A stretch of 64,000 nucleotides of DNA, taken from contig NZ_NIWU01000001.1 of NCBI RefSeq assembly GCF_002236105.1, positions 2,108,001 through 2,172,000 of the forward strand, given 5' to 3'. Of the stretch, positions 43,736 through 52,544 are shown piece by piece (within the stretch, counting starts at the first letter, position 1; every line of letters begins with the position of its first letter). A model generated the notes under the pieces. It had not been told where the DNA came from. It did not search any database and worked only from the letters and a program-made list of their open reading frames with translations. The stretch comes from Pseudomonas umsongensis (GTDB lineage Bacteria > Pseudomonadota > Gammaproteobacteria > Pseudomonadales > Pseudomonadaceae). The position numbers and the translations under genes are program-made.

Positions 43736-44877
43736 GTACCTCGGTCCATGCTCTCGAAAACTCGAGCGCCCAAGCTCATTCCTGCTTTAGGGATGACCTG
43801 GTTGTGACGCCACTGCCAGCAGACTCGGTCACTTGGCGCTATAACCTCTACGATCCCAGTAACGATATCGGCTTTGAACTGGGCAAGGCCGAGTACTCGC
43901 TTGCTTTGCTCTTCACTGGTCAGCGAAGCCTTCCAGAGATCGCCGACGCCGCCCTTGTTCAGTATCGAATCAAGGTAAGCCCTGAGAAGCTTGCGCAGTT
44001 CGAGCGCAAACTGCTCAAACTGAAACTGCTGAGCAGCGATCAAACCGCTCATAAAAAGGACCTGCGTGACCCAGCCACGGGCATAACCTACGGCCCGCTG
44101 AAAGAGTATTTGCTGATTAACCTGGTGAAAACCAACCCGCAGCCACTGCTCGATCATATTTACCGGTTGGCGCCCTGGTGCTGCCGCGCGGCATTCATTT
44201 TGCCGTTACTGGCATTGGCCCTAGCGAGTTTCGTATACCTGGGCGTGCACTTCAGTACGTTCATGGCCGATGCTGGCGAGACCTATATCCACAGCTACCG
44301 CTGGTTGCTCTGGCACTTCCCGGTCATTTTGACTTCTATCGCCCTTCACGAACTGGGGCACGCATTGGCCTGTCGTCACTATGGGGTCAAGGTCAACGAT
44401 TTCGGAATCGGCATCTACTTGTTGCTGGCCACCGGCTGGGTACGTCCGGTACAGGCGCAATGGTCGCAGCTGCCACTGAACCAACGGGTGATCACCATTC
44501 TGGCAGGCCCCTTGGTCAGCCTCCAGTATGCAGGCGTGAGCATTGTCCTGTGGGCGATGTTCCGTGACACCCAAGGGGTTTTGCCCGGTCTTTTTGTGGT
44601 GATGATCGTGGCTTCGTTTATTTCCCTCATTCCGACGCTGCTGCCCATCTTCAATGGCGACACGTACCTGGCTATTACCGAGGTTCTCGGGCAACCGCGT
44701 CTGCGCCAACGTGCTTTCAACTATGTAAAGCGCCATTGGCGCACCGCGCCGCTGGAAGCGGTTTCCCCTGCATTGCGCAGGCTCTACTGGAGCACATTCC
44801 TGTTGACCTGCCTGGGCTGGGTAATCGCCTGGTGCCTCACCGCAGCCACCCTGATTCGCCTTTTCAACCACCCATAA
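43732..44877 (+). CDS. tglG: RRE (PqqD-like) - M50 membrane zinc protease
   Basis: A 381-residue integral membrane protein. Residues about 18-105 look like a PqqD-type RiPP recognition element (WRYNLYDPSNDIGFELGKAE, LPEIADAALVQYRI). Six or so TM segments follow. HELGH at 206-210 within SIALHELGHALACRHYG and FNGDTYLAITE further on supply the three zinc ligands of site-2 (M50) proteases. The role expected from the P. syringae pathway is to cut the modified C-terminal amino acid off the scaffold and regenerate it for another cycle. Overlaps tglF by 4 bp and is followed after 10 bp by the scaffold gene. Confidence 0.83.
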   Translation: MSTSVHALENSSAQAHSCFRDDLVVTPLPADSVTWRYNLYDPSNDIGFELGKAEYSLALLFTGQRSLPEIADAALVQYRIKVSPEKLAQFERKLLKLKLLSSDQTAHKKDLRDPATGITYGPLKEYLLINLVKTNPQPLLDHIYRLAPWCCRAAFILPLLALALASFVYLGVHFSTFMADAGETYIHSYRWLLWHFPVILTSIALHELGHALACRHYGVKVNDFGIGIYLLLATGWVRPVQAQWSQLPLNQRVITILAGPLVSLQYAGVSIVLWAMFRDTQGVLPGLFVVMIVASFISLIPTLLPIFNGDTYLAITEVLGQPRLRQRAFNYVKRHWRTAPLEAVSPALRRLYWSTFLLTCLGWVIAWCLTAATLIRLFNHP

Positions 44878-44887
44878 GGATGATGTC

Positions 44888-45043
44888 ATGACCCAACCTA
44901 CAGTGACCCCGGCTATCGCCAACACGGATGAACTTACCACCGACCCCACTGCCAGCATCACGCCGCAAGCCCTCAACGATATGCCGTTCGAGGAGTTCGA
45001 CCTCGACGATATCGAAATCATCGAAAGCAAAGTTTTCGCCTGA
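44888..45043 (+). CDS. tglA: Scaffold (carrier) peptide of the 3-thiaglutamate-type pathway
   Basis: A 51-codon gene, easily missed, with an ATG preceded by AAGGATGATGTC. The N-terminal half is Thr/Pro-rich (TQPTVTPAIANTDELTTDP); the C-terminal half is an acidic amphipathic leader-like segment ending FDLDDIEIIESKVFA. The FDLDDIEIIE block resembles leader regions recognised by LanB/PqqD-type proteins. There is no Cys and no real core peptide after it, so nothing ribosomal is left to be matured. That fits a scaffold to which a LanB-like ligase adds an amino acid at the C-terminal Ala. It lies between the protease and the DUF692 gene on the same strand. Confidence 0.85.
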   Translation: MTQPTVTPAIANTDELTTDPTASITPQALNDMPFEEFDLDDIEIIESKVFA

Positions 45044-45107
45044 TCGCTCCGCGCCTCCTCGGCTTTACGTCGAGGGAGCCGCCCCCTTCCTCAGACTGGG
45101 CAACCAC

Positions 45108-46022
45108 ATGGCTCACTTCGTTAAGCCCGAACCAATTGGTGTGGGTATCCAGTACAACCCCGAAATCCTGGACTGGTTTCCATTTGAGGAGATCGTAGTC
45201 GATGTGCTGGAAATCCTTCTCGATAACATCATGGCCCCCATGGATGGCCCGCAGATTATCAAGCCTGGGGCTCAGGCGATGATCAATCGGCTGGCTGAGA
45301 AATTCACATTACTGGCGCATTCCAATTACGGCTGCGACTTTGGTTTCAGCCCTCTCGAAGAAACCGCCGCAGTGCAACGTCATGTGCCCCTGGCCAAGAT
45401 GCTGAACAGTCCATGGGTCGCCAACCATTGTTTTTATGGCGACAACTCCTGGCTGGATATCTGGAGCAGCCCGCTGCAGTTTTCCAATTCAGAGGTGCTC
45501 CGCTGCGCCGAACGCGCGAAGACTTTGCAGGCGCATTATGGGATGCCATTGGCCCATGAAAACGCCGCCTATTACCTGCAATGCCCAGGCGCTGAAATGC
45601 GTGAAGCCGAGTTCTTGGCCCGGCTCGTGCAGCAGTCCGGCACCTTTTTGCACCTGGACTTGCACAACATCTACACCAACCATCTGAACCTGAAAAACTT
45701 CGACTTGCACGACTACCTCGACACCTTGCCATTGGACAAGGTGATCTCGGTGCATCTGGCGGGTGGCAGCTGGCACGAGGGGCTTTACCACGACTGGCAT
45801 GACTCGTGTGTGCCCGAACCTGTTTGGGACCTGTACCAGGAACTCATGTCCCGCACCCGACCCTCGGCGATCATCTTGGAATACCAGGGACAGGCCCACC
45901 ATGCGCTGACACGAGTGATGGACGCCAACGACGAACACATGATTGTCACCGATGTGCGGCGTGCTCAGAAAATCTGGAACTACTACACCAAACCAGTACA
46001 GGAACTGACGCATGGACGCTGA
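45108..46022 (+). CDS. tglH: DUF692/MNIO multinuclear non-haem iron oxidase
   Basis: About 304 residues in a TIM barrel of the DUF692 family. Landmarks: IGVGIQYNPEIL at the N-terminus, VLEILLDN (a metal-ligand Glu strand), HENAAYYL (150-157), LHLDLHNIYTN (181-191), ISVHLAGG and IILEYQGQ. His, Asp and Glu at these places are the iron ligands of MNIO enzymes. TglH, with TglI, removes the beta-carbon of a C-terminal cysteine on the scaffold. I chose ATG 45108 because the conserved fold starts there; the frame stays open further upstream, overlapping the scaffold gene, and the ribosome site is weak, so the start is uncertain. Overlaps the next gene by 11 bp. Confidence 0.85.
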   Translation: MAHFVKPEPIGVGIQYNPEILDWFPFEEIVVDVLEILLDNIMAPMDGPQIIKPGAQAMINRLAEKFTLLAHSNYGCDFGFSPLEETAAVQRHVPLAKMLNSPWVANHCFYGDNSWLDIWSSPLQFSNSEVLRCAERAKTLQAHYGMPLAHENAAYYLQCPGAEMREAEFLARLVQQSGTFLHLDLHNIYTNHLNLKNFDLHDYLDTLPLDKVISVHLAGGSWHEGLYHDWHDSCVPEPVWDLYQELMSRTRPSAIILEYQGQAHHALTRVMDANDEHMIVTDVRRAQKIWNYYTKPVQELTHGR

Positions 46023-46815
46023 GCAGGTCTGGAGGCTATGGCGACGCCTGCTACGCGATGAAATGCTGCAGCAACAGTTGTACGAAGCTCAGGGCGCGAT
46101 TGAATGGCTGCAAAACTTCCCCGATAACGAGCGGGCTATTCTGCATACCTACGCCAGTCAGTTTGAGAGGGTGAAATGGTTCGTCGAAAACTATCAGTTC
46201 CGCTTGGTCAACTCCTTTATCAATGCACTGGAAACCGGCGCCCCGCTGACTTTGCGCGCACTGATCAACATCGGGCTGGATCTGCCGACCCTTTCCAAGG
46301 CATTCCTGCGTCAACAAAAGTGGTTTGATTACGGGCCAAGAGTTTATGGCTATTGCGATGCGGTCCTGGACTTTCTACTTGAGCGCCAGGAGCTCGCTGA
46401 TTACCCGCAGATTCGTGACCTGATAGGGCTTGAACGCGAATGTGTGCACCTCTACACCGGACTGGTGAAAGCCAGCGCCGTGGTGCCGGGCCAATATCAG
46501 CGCACCGACAGTGCACGCATTTACCAGAGCAGCTATGCGTTGTCGCAGTGGTTGCGTGATAAAAGCCTGCTGGGGCGTAGCAGCCCGGAGGGAACCAGCC
46601 AACACATCCTGGTGTATTTGCCCACCCCTGAGACCCGCCATAAATTCACGCTCATAAGCCCGCGCGCGACGTATCTCTATCGATGTCTTGAGCAACCACA
46701 GTCACTCGTCACCTTGACGCAGATACTGGGTTCCACAGCCGCCCAACCAAGCGGCGAGGACATTGCACTGCTCGGCAAACTTCATCAACTCAACGCCATT
46801 AGGATGCCGGTCTAG
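46012..46815 (+). CDS. tglI: MNIO partner protein (TglI-like)
   Basis: A 267-residue protein. The N-terminal two-thirds are alpha-helical (EAQGAIEWLQNFPDNERAIL, FERVKWFVENYQFRLVNSFI) and resemble DUF692-partner proteins. The C-terminal part (HKFTLISPRATYLYRCLEQP, LLGKLHQLNAIRMP) looks like a small winged-helix recognition domain. Such partners present the substrate peptide to the MNIO enzyme. The gene overlaps tglH and is 3 bp before the LanB-like gene. Weakly conserved family, so the call rests largely on position and domain style. Confidence 0.75.
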   Translation: MDAEQVWRLWRRLLRDEMLQQQLYEAQGAIEWLQNFPDNERAILHTYASQFERVKWFVENYQFRLVNSFINALETGAPLTLRALINIGLDLPTLSKAFLRQQKWFDYGPRVYGYCDAVLDFLLERQELADYPQIRDLIGLERECVHLYTGLVKASAVVPGQYQRTDSARIYQSSYALSQWLRDKSLLGRSSPEGTSQHILVYLPTPETRHKFTLISPRATYLYRCLEQPQSLVTLTQILGSTAAQPSGEDIALLGKLHQLNAIRMPV

Positions 46816-46818
46816 ACC

Positions 46819-49263
46819 ATGGAAAGCTCACAGTACTTCTGGCTGCGCTCGACCGGTTTTCCCATTCATCACTTGACGAATCTGGGCCGATTCGCCGAGT
46901 TGCCATTGTGCCGCGCCTTTGAACAAGACTTCCGCTCATTGCAAGCACTGAAGGCAACGTTGCTTGAAGAGGCCAACTCACACTCACCCCAGGCCTGCCG
47001 CAAATTCATCCGCAAACTCAACGAAGGCCAAGCCTTGCAACCCTCCGACCTGCCGCAGGCACTGCGCGAACCACTGAGTGAGGCTTTGCGGCGCTGGAAC
47101 GGCTTGTTGGAGCGGGCCTCGGCGCGAGAAGGTACCGATCATGAGTACAACACCTATCTGGAGAGCGCCCGCCAAGGGCTGATCGACTTCCTGGACGACG
47201 AAGCGGTAGCCGAGGCCTTGTTCATATCCAACCCATCGGCGTTGACACGCATCCGTGAGCTGATCAAGGATCGGCACGGTAGAAACGATACCCGCAAAAA
47301 ACAGAAGCTGCGTTTGGGTTGGAGTTACGCGCAACGATTCTGTGCCAAGAACGATACCTCAAGTTTTTTCGGTCCATTGGCCTGGGGCAGGTTCGATACC
47401 CGCCAGATGGTCAATGTGCAGCTGACCCAGGATGACACGGTGTGGATCAAGGATCGCCACACCCTCTTCGAGAATTGGGTGGTGCAACGGTTGGTCGAAC
47501 AGATCAACCAACAATGTCCAGACACCGACCGCATGCCCCTGCAGCTCAATACCGGTTGCTACTTGCAGGAACAGACCCTGTTCATGCCGATTGGCAAAAG
47601 CCAGCGCCTCAACCCACAAACCGCGCAGGTACTGCATTACATCAGCGAGCAAAAGGGTCAAGAACCCACTTTTGTCGGGATGTTGAGCGTCTGTTCGGAA
47701 GTCGCGGTCAGCACACTGCACGACCTGCTGGAACATTTGGTGAGTAAACGGATCGTGCGTCGCGGCTGGCAAATGTCTCCTCGTGAGCGTAACCCCATTG
47801 TGCGGCTGCAACGATACTTGGCCACCGCGCGGGTATCCGATGAGTTCAGCCAGGTCTGGCGAGCGCGCCTTGAAGCATTGGAGGGCTTGCGCAGTGACTA
47901 TGCCCACGGCGACCTGTTGCGCCGGACTGAATGCCTGGAGGGCTTGAACCATCTGCTGGGCGAGGCAGGGATCGACCTCAGCCGGGAAACCGGCGCCATG
48001 TATGTCGGCCGTTACCCGGTGTACGAGGATTGTTCAAGAAACATGGACATCAGCCTCGGCCAGGCCATGCTCAGCCACGTCAACGAAGAACTGGCGCCGC
48101 TGATGCGCATCAATCAGTGGCTGATCAAAGCCATCGCGCATCAACTCAATGTGGCTTTCGTTGATGTCTGGGAGCAGCGCCAGGCTGTCAGCCTCGGCAA
48201 GCCGGTTGATTTTCTCGACCTGCTCAACACCCTTGCTCCTCTGTTACCGACACTTGAAGCGCAAATCATCCTGAACCTCGATCAGCGCCTGGAAACGGCT
48301 TGGACGCAACTGCTGCAGGACCTCCCAAAGCATTCCGAAGTACACCTTTGTAACGCGGACATCGAACGCCTGATCATCCTGTTGGATACCAATATGGATG
48401 TAGCTGGCTTCGAGGTCTTTGGCAGCGACTACCACTCCCCGGATATCATGATCTCCAGTGCGTCGATGGAGGCCTTCAATCGCGGCGACTATGAAATCAT
48501 CGTGGGTGAAGTGCATCCCGCAGTTCATACTCTTAGCCAACCCGTAGCCGCGCCGTTCGGACCGTTCAATACTCAGATAAATCAGCAGGTAGAGGCGATT
48601 TTCCAACAACCTCGTCTGATACTGGCGGATTCACCCACCAGTTATCAACGCTCGCATATCGACTGGCCTTTGCAGTCTTCTTACTTGCAATTGGTGCTGC
48701 CATCGGGTGGCGGTTGTGTTGCGGCGAATCAGCGGTTTGCTGCCGGTAGGGCACAAGTGCTGCGAGTGAATGATCGCCTGCAAGTGGTCGACGCCCTTGG
48801 ACAGTTCAACGAAGACTTGCTGTGCGTATATTCGACTCCCATGCACCGGCTAGGCTTCGCCTTGGCTGGCAGTACCGTGACCAAACACGAGCACCGACGT
48901 GTCTGGTTTGGCCGCACCCTCTACAAGCGCGCTTCCTGGTTATTTACCAGAGATGACATGCCAACGCCGAAAGGCTCGGTCGACGAGCTCGAACACACTC
49001 TGCAATGGCGCGCCTGGGCTGCCGATCATGGTTTGCCCCGTTATGCGTTCGTCAAGATCGATACCGAACCCAAACCGCTGTTCCTCGACTTTGATAACCC
49101 GTTGTCCTTGGAGGGCATCACCAATGCGCTGAAGAACGCTGTCCACGTAAAGTTCTCAGAAATGCGACCGAGCCCTGATGAGCTTTGGCTTGAAGAAGAG
49201 CGGGGGCGTTTCTGCTGTGAAATACGCACAACCTTTTCCACATGCGAGGCTCTTGCGACATGA
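46819..49263 (+). CDS. tglB: Small LanB-type peptide aminoacyl-tRNA ligase (PEARL)
   Basis: An 814-residue lantibiotic-dehydratase N-domain protein. The hallmark RLGWSYAQRFCAKNDTSSFF, continuing GPLAWGRF, is near residue 175. It is shorter than full LanB dehydratases (about 1000 aa), consistent with loss of the glutamate-elimination domain. Such small LanBs (PEARLs) condense an amino acid from aminoacyl-tRNA onto the C-terminus of a scaffold peptide; TglB uses Cys-tRNA. The scaffold here has no cysteine or dehydratable core, which supports ligase rather than dehydratase activity. Stop overlaps the transporter start (ATGA). Amino-acid specificity is inferred from the rest of the cluster. Confidence 0.85.
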   Translation: MESSQYFWLRSTGFPIHHLTNLGRFAELPLCRAFEQDFRSLQALKATLLEEANSHSPQACRKFIRKLNEGQALQPSDLPQALREPLSEALRRWNGLLERASAREGTDHEYNTYLESARQGLIDFLDDEAVAEALFISNPSALTRIRELIKDRHGRNDTRKKQKLRLGWSYAQRFCAKNDTSSFFGPLAWGRFDTRQMVNVQLTQDDTVWIKDRHTLFENWVVQRLVEQINQQCPDTDRMPLQLNTGCYLQEQTLFMPIGKSQRLNPQTAQVLHYISEQKGQEPTFVGMLSVCSEVAVSTLHDLLEHLVSKRIVRRGWQMSPRERNPIVRLQRYLATARVSDEFSQVWRARLEALEGLRSDYAHGDLLRRTECLEGLNHLLGEAGIDLSRETGAMYVGRYPVYEDCSRNMDISLGQAMLSHVNEELAPLMRINQWLIKAIAHQLNVAFVDVWEQRQAVSLGKPVDFLDLLNTLAPLLPTLEAQIILNLDQRLETAWTQLLQDLPKHSEVHLCNADIERLIILLDTNMDVAGFEVFGSDYHSPDIMISSASMEAFNRGDYEIIVGEVHPAVHTLSQPVAAPFGPFNTQINQQVEAIFQQPRLILADSPTSYQRSHIDWPLQSSYLQLVLPSGGGCVAANQRFAAGRAQVLRVNDRLQVVDALGQFNEDLLCVYSTPMHRLGFALAGSTVTKHEHRRVWFGRTLYKRASWLFTRDDMPTPKGSVDELEHTLQWRAWAADHGLPRYAFVKIDTEPKPLFLDFDNPLSLEGITNALKNAVHVKFSEMRPSPDELWLEEERGRFCCEIRTTFSTCEALAT

Positions 49264-50540
49264 GTAATGAAAATTCAGGCTCTTGTGCAAAAGCCGATCA
49301 GGAAGCCAAACATTCGTTTTTGTACCTGTTCTTGACCATATTCATCCCCTTTGGCTTAGGTCATTTTGTGTCCTACCTGTTTCGCACGGTAAACGCCTTG
49401 ATTTATGCGGATCTGGAACGGGAGCTGCTGCTTCCCGCCAGCAGCCTGGGCCTGTTGACCGGCGTGTACTTTCTAACGTTCGCCGCAGCGCAGATTCCGC
49501 TGGGTGTCATGCTCGACCGCTACGGTCCGCGCAGCGTGCAGGCCCCCATGTTGCTGTTCGCTGTGTTGGGCTCGCTGATTTTCAGCTTCTCCCATACCGA
49601 ACTGGGCCTGATCATTGGTCGCGGACTCATCGGTCTAGGCGTTGCTGGTTCGCTGATGAGCGCGATCAAGGCGTGTGCCATCTGGCTGCCTGCCGAACGT
49701 CTGCCACTGAGTACAGCATGCCTGTTATCGGTGGGCGGCCTGGGCGCAATGGCGTCCACCACACCCTTGCATGAACTGCTCAAGTGGATCACATGGCGTG
49801 AAGCGTTCTTGATTCTGGCGCTGCTGACTTTGTTCGTCTGCGTAGTCATTCATCGGAGCGTGCCGCGCACCTACAAGCCCAAACACACCACCCTCGGCGA
49901 AATGTCCAAGGCCGTGGGGACGCTTTACTCCTCATGGGTATTCTGGCGGCTGGCGTTGTACTCGGTATTTGCCCATGCGATCTACATGTCAGTGTTGTCG
50001 CTATGGATGGGGCCTTGGCTACGCGATGTAGCCCATTTGGATGAGTCCAGCATGGCCCAAATCCTGCTCTGGGGTACCGTGGCGATGGTGGCAGGTTCGC
50101 TGGCCTTCGGCTCAATCACCGACTACCTGCGGCGCTTTGGTGTGCAACCGATCATGGTGTGTGGTGGCGGGGTTTCAATCTTCATCGCATTTCAATTACT
50201 GATGATCAGCGGCCTACCTGTATCGCCGCTACTGATTGCTATGGGTTTCAGCTTCTTCGGCACCTCCACCACCATGAACTACGCGATCGTGGCTCAGTCT
50301 GTGTCGCCTGAGCTTGCCGGGCGGGTCAGTTCATCGTTCAACCTGGTGGTATTCGTGCTGGCGTTCGTCTTGCAGTGGTTGATGGGAGAAATTCTGAACC
50401 TGTGGCCAGCATCTGGGCAAGGGCACCCGGTGGAGGCTTATCGGTGGTCGCTGGGAGTGATGATCGCGTTGCAGGTACCGGGGGTCTTGTTGTGGCTGAG
50501 TTTTAAACCTTGGGAACTGAAAATCGCGGTAGCGCGGTAG
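49260..50540 (+). CDS. MFS transporter, probable exporter of the small-molecule product
   Basis: A 426-residue protein with twelve predicted TM segments. It contains the MFS loop MLDRYGPRSVQ between TM2 and TM3 and RGLIGLGVAGSLMSAIKA in TM4-5. It starts at ATG 49260, overlapping tglB by 4 bp, with GCGAC upstream; an in-frame ATG at 49242 lies inside tglB and is less likely. Last gene of the tgl-like operon, so it most likely exports the free amino-acid product or confers self-protection. It belongs to a different MFS branch from the two catabolic permeases in this window. Confidence 0.85.
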   Translation: MSNENSGSCAKADQEAKHSFLYLFLTIFIPFGLGHFVSYLFRTVNALIYADLERELLLPASSLGLLTGVYFLTFAAAQIPLGVMLDRYGPRSVQAPMLLFAVLGSLIFSFSHTELGLIIGRGLIGLGVAGSLMSAIKACAIWLPAERLPLSTACLLSVGGLGAMASTTPLHELLKWITWREAFLILALLTLFVCVVIHRSVPRTYKPKHTTLGEMSKAVGTLYSSWVFWRLALYSVFAHAIYMSVLSLWMGPWLRDVAHLDESSMAQILLWGTVAMVAGSLAFGSITDYLRRFGVQPIMVCGGGVSIFIAFQLLMISGLPVSPLLIAMGFSFFGTSTTMNYAIVAQSVSPELAGRVSSSFNLVVFVLAFVLQWLMGEILNLWPASGQGHPVEAYRWSLGVMIALQVPGVLLWLSFKPWELKIAVAR

Positions 50541-50606
50541 AACTATGACTGCCGAATGATGGGTACTGGATGCACGTCGATTTTGACGTCACGACGACCC
50601 GAAACG

Positions 50607-50741
50607 AATGTTCTAACCCAACAGCGTGGGAATGCATCTTGTGACGCTCCGCGTCACCGTTGCGCACGGCTCACATCATGCGTCGTCAGCGGAACGCGGA
50701 GCGTCCCTGGCGGCATTCCCACGCGGAGCGTGGGAACGATC
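50607..50741. repeat. 135-bp palindromic element, copy 3 (degraded left arm)
   Basis: The right arm (ending GCGGAGCGTGGGAACGATC) and inner hairpins match copies 1 and 2. The left outer arm has diverged so that only AGCGTGGGAATGC remains paired. A REP-like stretch (GGTTCGCCGGCAAGCCTGGC) follows to about 50808. No gene is visible in 50541-50819. Confidence 0.7.
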
Positions 50742-50819
50742 AACGATGACGCGGTGCAGCAGATACACCGCGGCGCCTGGTTCGCCGGCAAGCCTGGCTC
50801 CTACAGGGGGGGTGTCGGG

Positions 50820-52388
50820 TTACAGGAAAGCGCGCCTGGCAGCCCACGGATGAGCCTTCTCCAACTGACTAGCCAGGCGCAGCAACACGTCATCGCCACC
50901 CAACCGGGCAGTGAACATCATGCCCACCGGCAGGCCGTTATCACTCTGCCCCAAGGGTAGCGAGATCGCCGGCTGCCCGCTGACGTTGGCCAGCGCGGTG
51001 AAGCCGGCGCTGCCCATGGCATTGTGGGCGTAGCTCTCCCAGGGTTGATCCAGGGACAACAGGCCGAGCTTCGGCGTCAGGCTGCCGGTGACGGGCGAGA
51101 GGATCACGTCGTAGCGTTCGAAGTGCTGCTCCATGGTCGCGCCGATGCTCTCGAACGATTGGCGGGCGCGATACAGGTCCTCCCCACTGGTGCCCTTCGC
51201 ACGCTCCAGATTGACCAGGGTGATCTTTTCCAGGTCCTGTGCCGTAACCGCGCGTCCGAGCACCTGTTCACGGTCGTGGATCAGGGTCCGCAGCCCTGTG
51301 CCGATCACCGTGCCATGGGCACCGAACAATTGGCGTGGATCGACGTTGAGCGTCAATTCGTCGATCTCGTGCCCCAGGGTCAGCAGTTGCTTGAGGGTCT
51401 GCTCCAGCGTGGCGGCGATCGCCGGTTCAAGCGGCGCGCCGGTCATCGATTGACGCACCACGGCCACGCGCAGTTTGCCCGGGTCTTGCTGCAGTTCCTG
51501 CACATAGGGTCTTACCAGGGGCGGGCACCAATAGGCGCTGCCCGCTTCATGGCCTTGCCCGATATCGAGGAACAACGCGGTATCGCGCACGGTGCGCGAG
51601 ACCACATTGGCCGCGCTGGCGCCAAACCAGCCTTCGAAATGCAGCGGTCCGCTGGGGGTGCGATAGCGAGTGGGCTTGAGTCCGACCAGGCCGCAGTACG
51701 AGGCCGGAATACGGATCGAACCGCCGCCATCGGTGGCATGGGCCACGGGCACGATCCCCGCCGCTACCGCCGCTGCCGCGCCACCGGAGGAGCCGCCTGC
51801 GCTCATGGCCAGGTTCCAGGGGTTATGGGTTTGGCCCCAAGCCAGGGATTCGGTGGTGGTGGTCAAGCCGAACTCGGGGCACGTGGTCTTGCCGAACGGC
51901 ACCGCACCGGCCTGCTCATAGCGAGCGATCAGGGTGCTGGTGCGGGCGGCGGGCGGTGCGTCCTTGAACATCCGGCTACCGTTGCTGGTGATGGTGCCTT
52001 GCAGTGAGGTGTTGAGGTCCTTGATCAGCAGTGGCACACCAGCCAGGGCGCCCTGGTTTTGAGTGCCGGCCGCGCGGCGCTGGGCCATCAAGGCACGGGC
52101 GTAGGCTTCGTGCAGCATGTTTACCGCATTGACCCTGGGGTTGACCTCGTTATAGCGAGCAAGCGTCGCCGCCAGCAGGTCCTCGGCACTCAGCTCGCCG
52201 CTGCGGATCGCCTGGCTCATGGCCCAGGCATCCATGGCCTGGTAGTCACTGGCCGAAAGCCCTTGCGCGCGGGCGTCGGCAAAACGCCCCAGAAGCCCGA
52301 CGCCAACCGCCACGGCACCGGCCTTGAGCACGCTGCGGCGCGGCCAGCCGGTGGCGGAGTTTAGTGGTGCGTTTTCTTGGTTATCCAT
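50820..52388 (-). CDS. Tat-exported amidase-signature family hydrolase
   Basis: A 522-residue amidase-signature protein with an N-terminal twin-arginine signal ([19 protein letters not shown]). The catalytic Ser-cisSer-Lys triad is seen in [10 protein letters not shown] (Lys), [15 protein letters not shown] (cis-Ser) and [15 protein letters not shown] (nucleophile Ser). Hydrolyses amide or ester bonds in the periplasm. The ATG at 52388 starts just before the Tat signal. It is a single gene between repeats, convergent with the tgl-like operon, and there is no obvious link to it. Confidence 0.9.
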   Translation of the reverse strand: MDNQENAPLNSATGWPRRSVLKAGAVAVGVGLLGRFADARAQGLSASDYQAMDAWAMSQAIRSGELSAEDLLAATLARYNEVNPRVNAVNMLHEAYARALMAQRRAAGTQNQGALAGVPLLIKDLNTSLQGTITSNGSRMFKDAPPAARTSTLIARYEQAGAVPFGKTTCPEFGLTTTTESLAWGQTHNPWNLAMSAGGSSGGAAAAVAAGIVPVAHATDGGGSIRIPASYCGLVGLKPTRYRTPSGPLHFEGWFGASAANVVSRTVRDTALFLDIGQGHEAGSAYWCPPLVRPYVQELQQDPGKLRVAVVRQSMTGAPLEPAIAATLEQTLKQLLTLGHEIDELTLNVDPRQLFGAHGTVIGTGLRTLIHDREQVLGRAVTAQDLEKITLVNLERAKGTSGEDLYRARQSFESIGATMEQHFERYDVILSPVTGSLTPKLGLLSLDQPWESYAHNAMGSAGFTALANVSGQPAISLPLGQSDNGLPVGMMFTARLGGDDVLLRLASQLEKAHPWAARRAFL

Positions 52389-52440
52389 GGTAGTGATCAC
52401 GCCCTGATTGTGGGTTATTAGAGTATTCAGGCCTTACGCC

Positions 52441-52533
52441 CTGTGGGAGCGAGCCTGCTCGCGAAAGCGCTGGATCAGTCAACATTGATGTTGAATGTGC
52501 TGACCTCTTCGCGAGCAGGCTCGCTCCCACAGG
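52441..52533. repeat. BIME (inverted REP pair)
   Basis: CTGTGGGAGCGAGCCTGCTC and its exact inverse 50 bp later enclose GTCAACATTGATGTTGAA. Lies between the amidase start and the chemoreceptor stop. Confidence 0.8.
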
Positions 52534-52544
52534 GTTTGTGGTGT

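Noticed and set aside
44888..49263. Classical lanthipeptide or thiopeptide cluster
   Set aside because: The precursor lacks a Ser/Thr/Cys-rich core, there is no cyclase, and the LanB-like protein is of the short ligase type; the CmoA and DUF692 genes point to a scaffold-peptide pathway.
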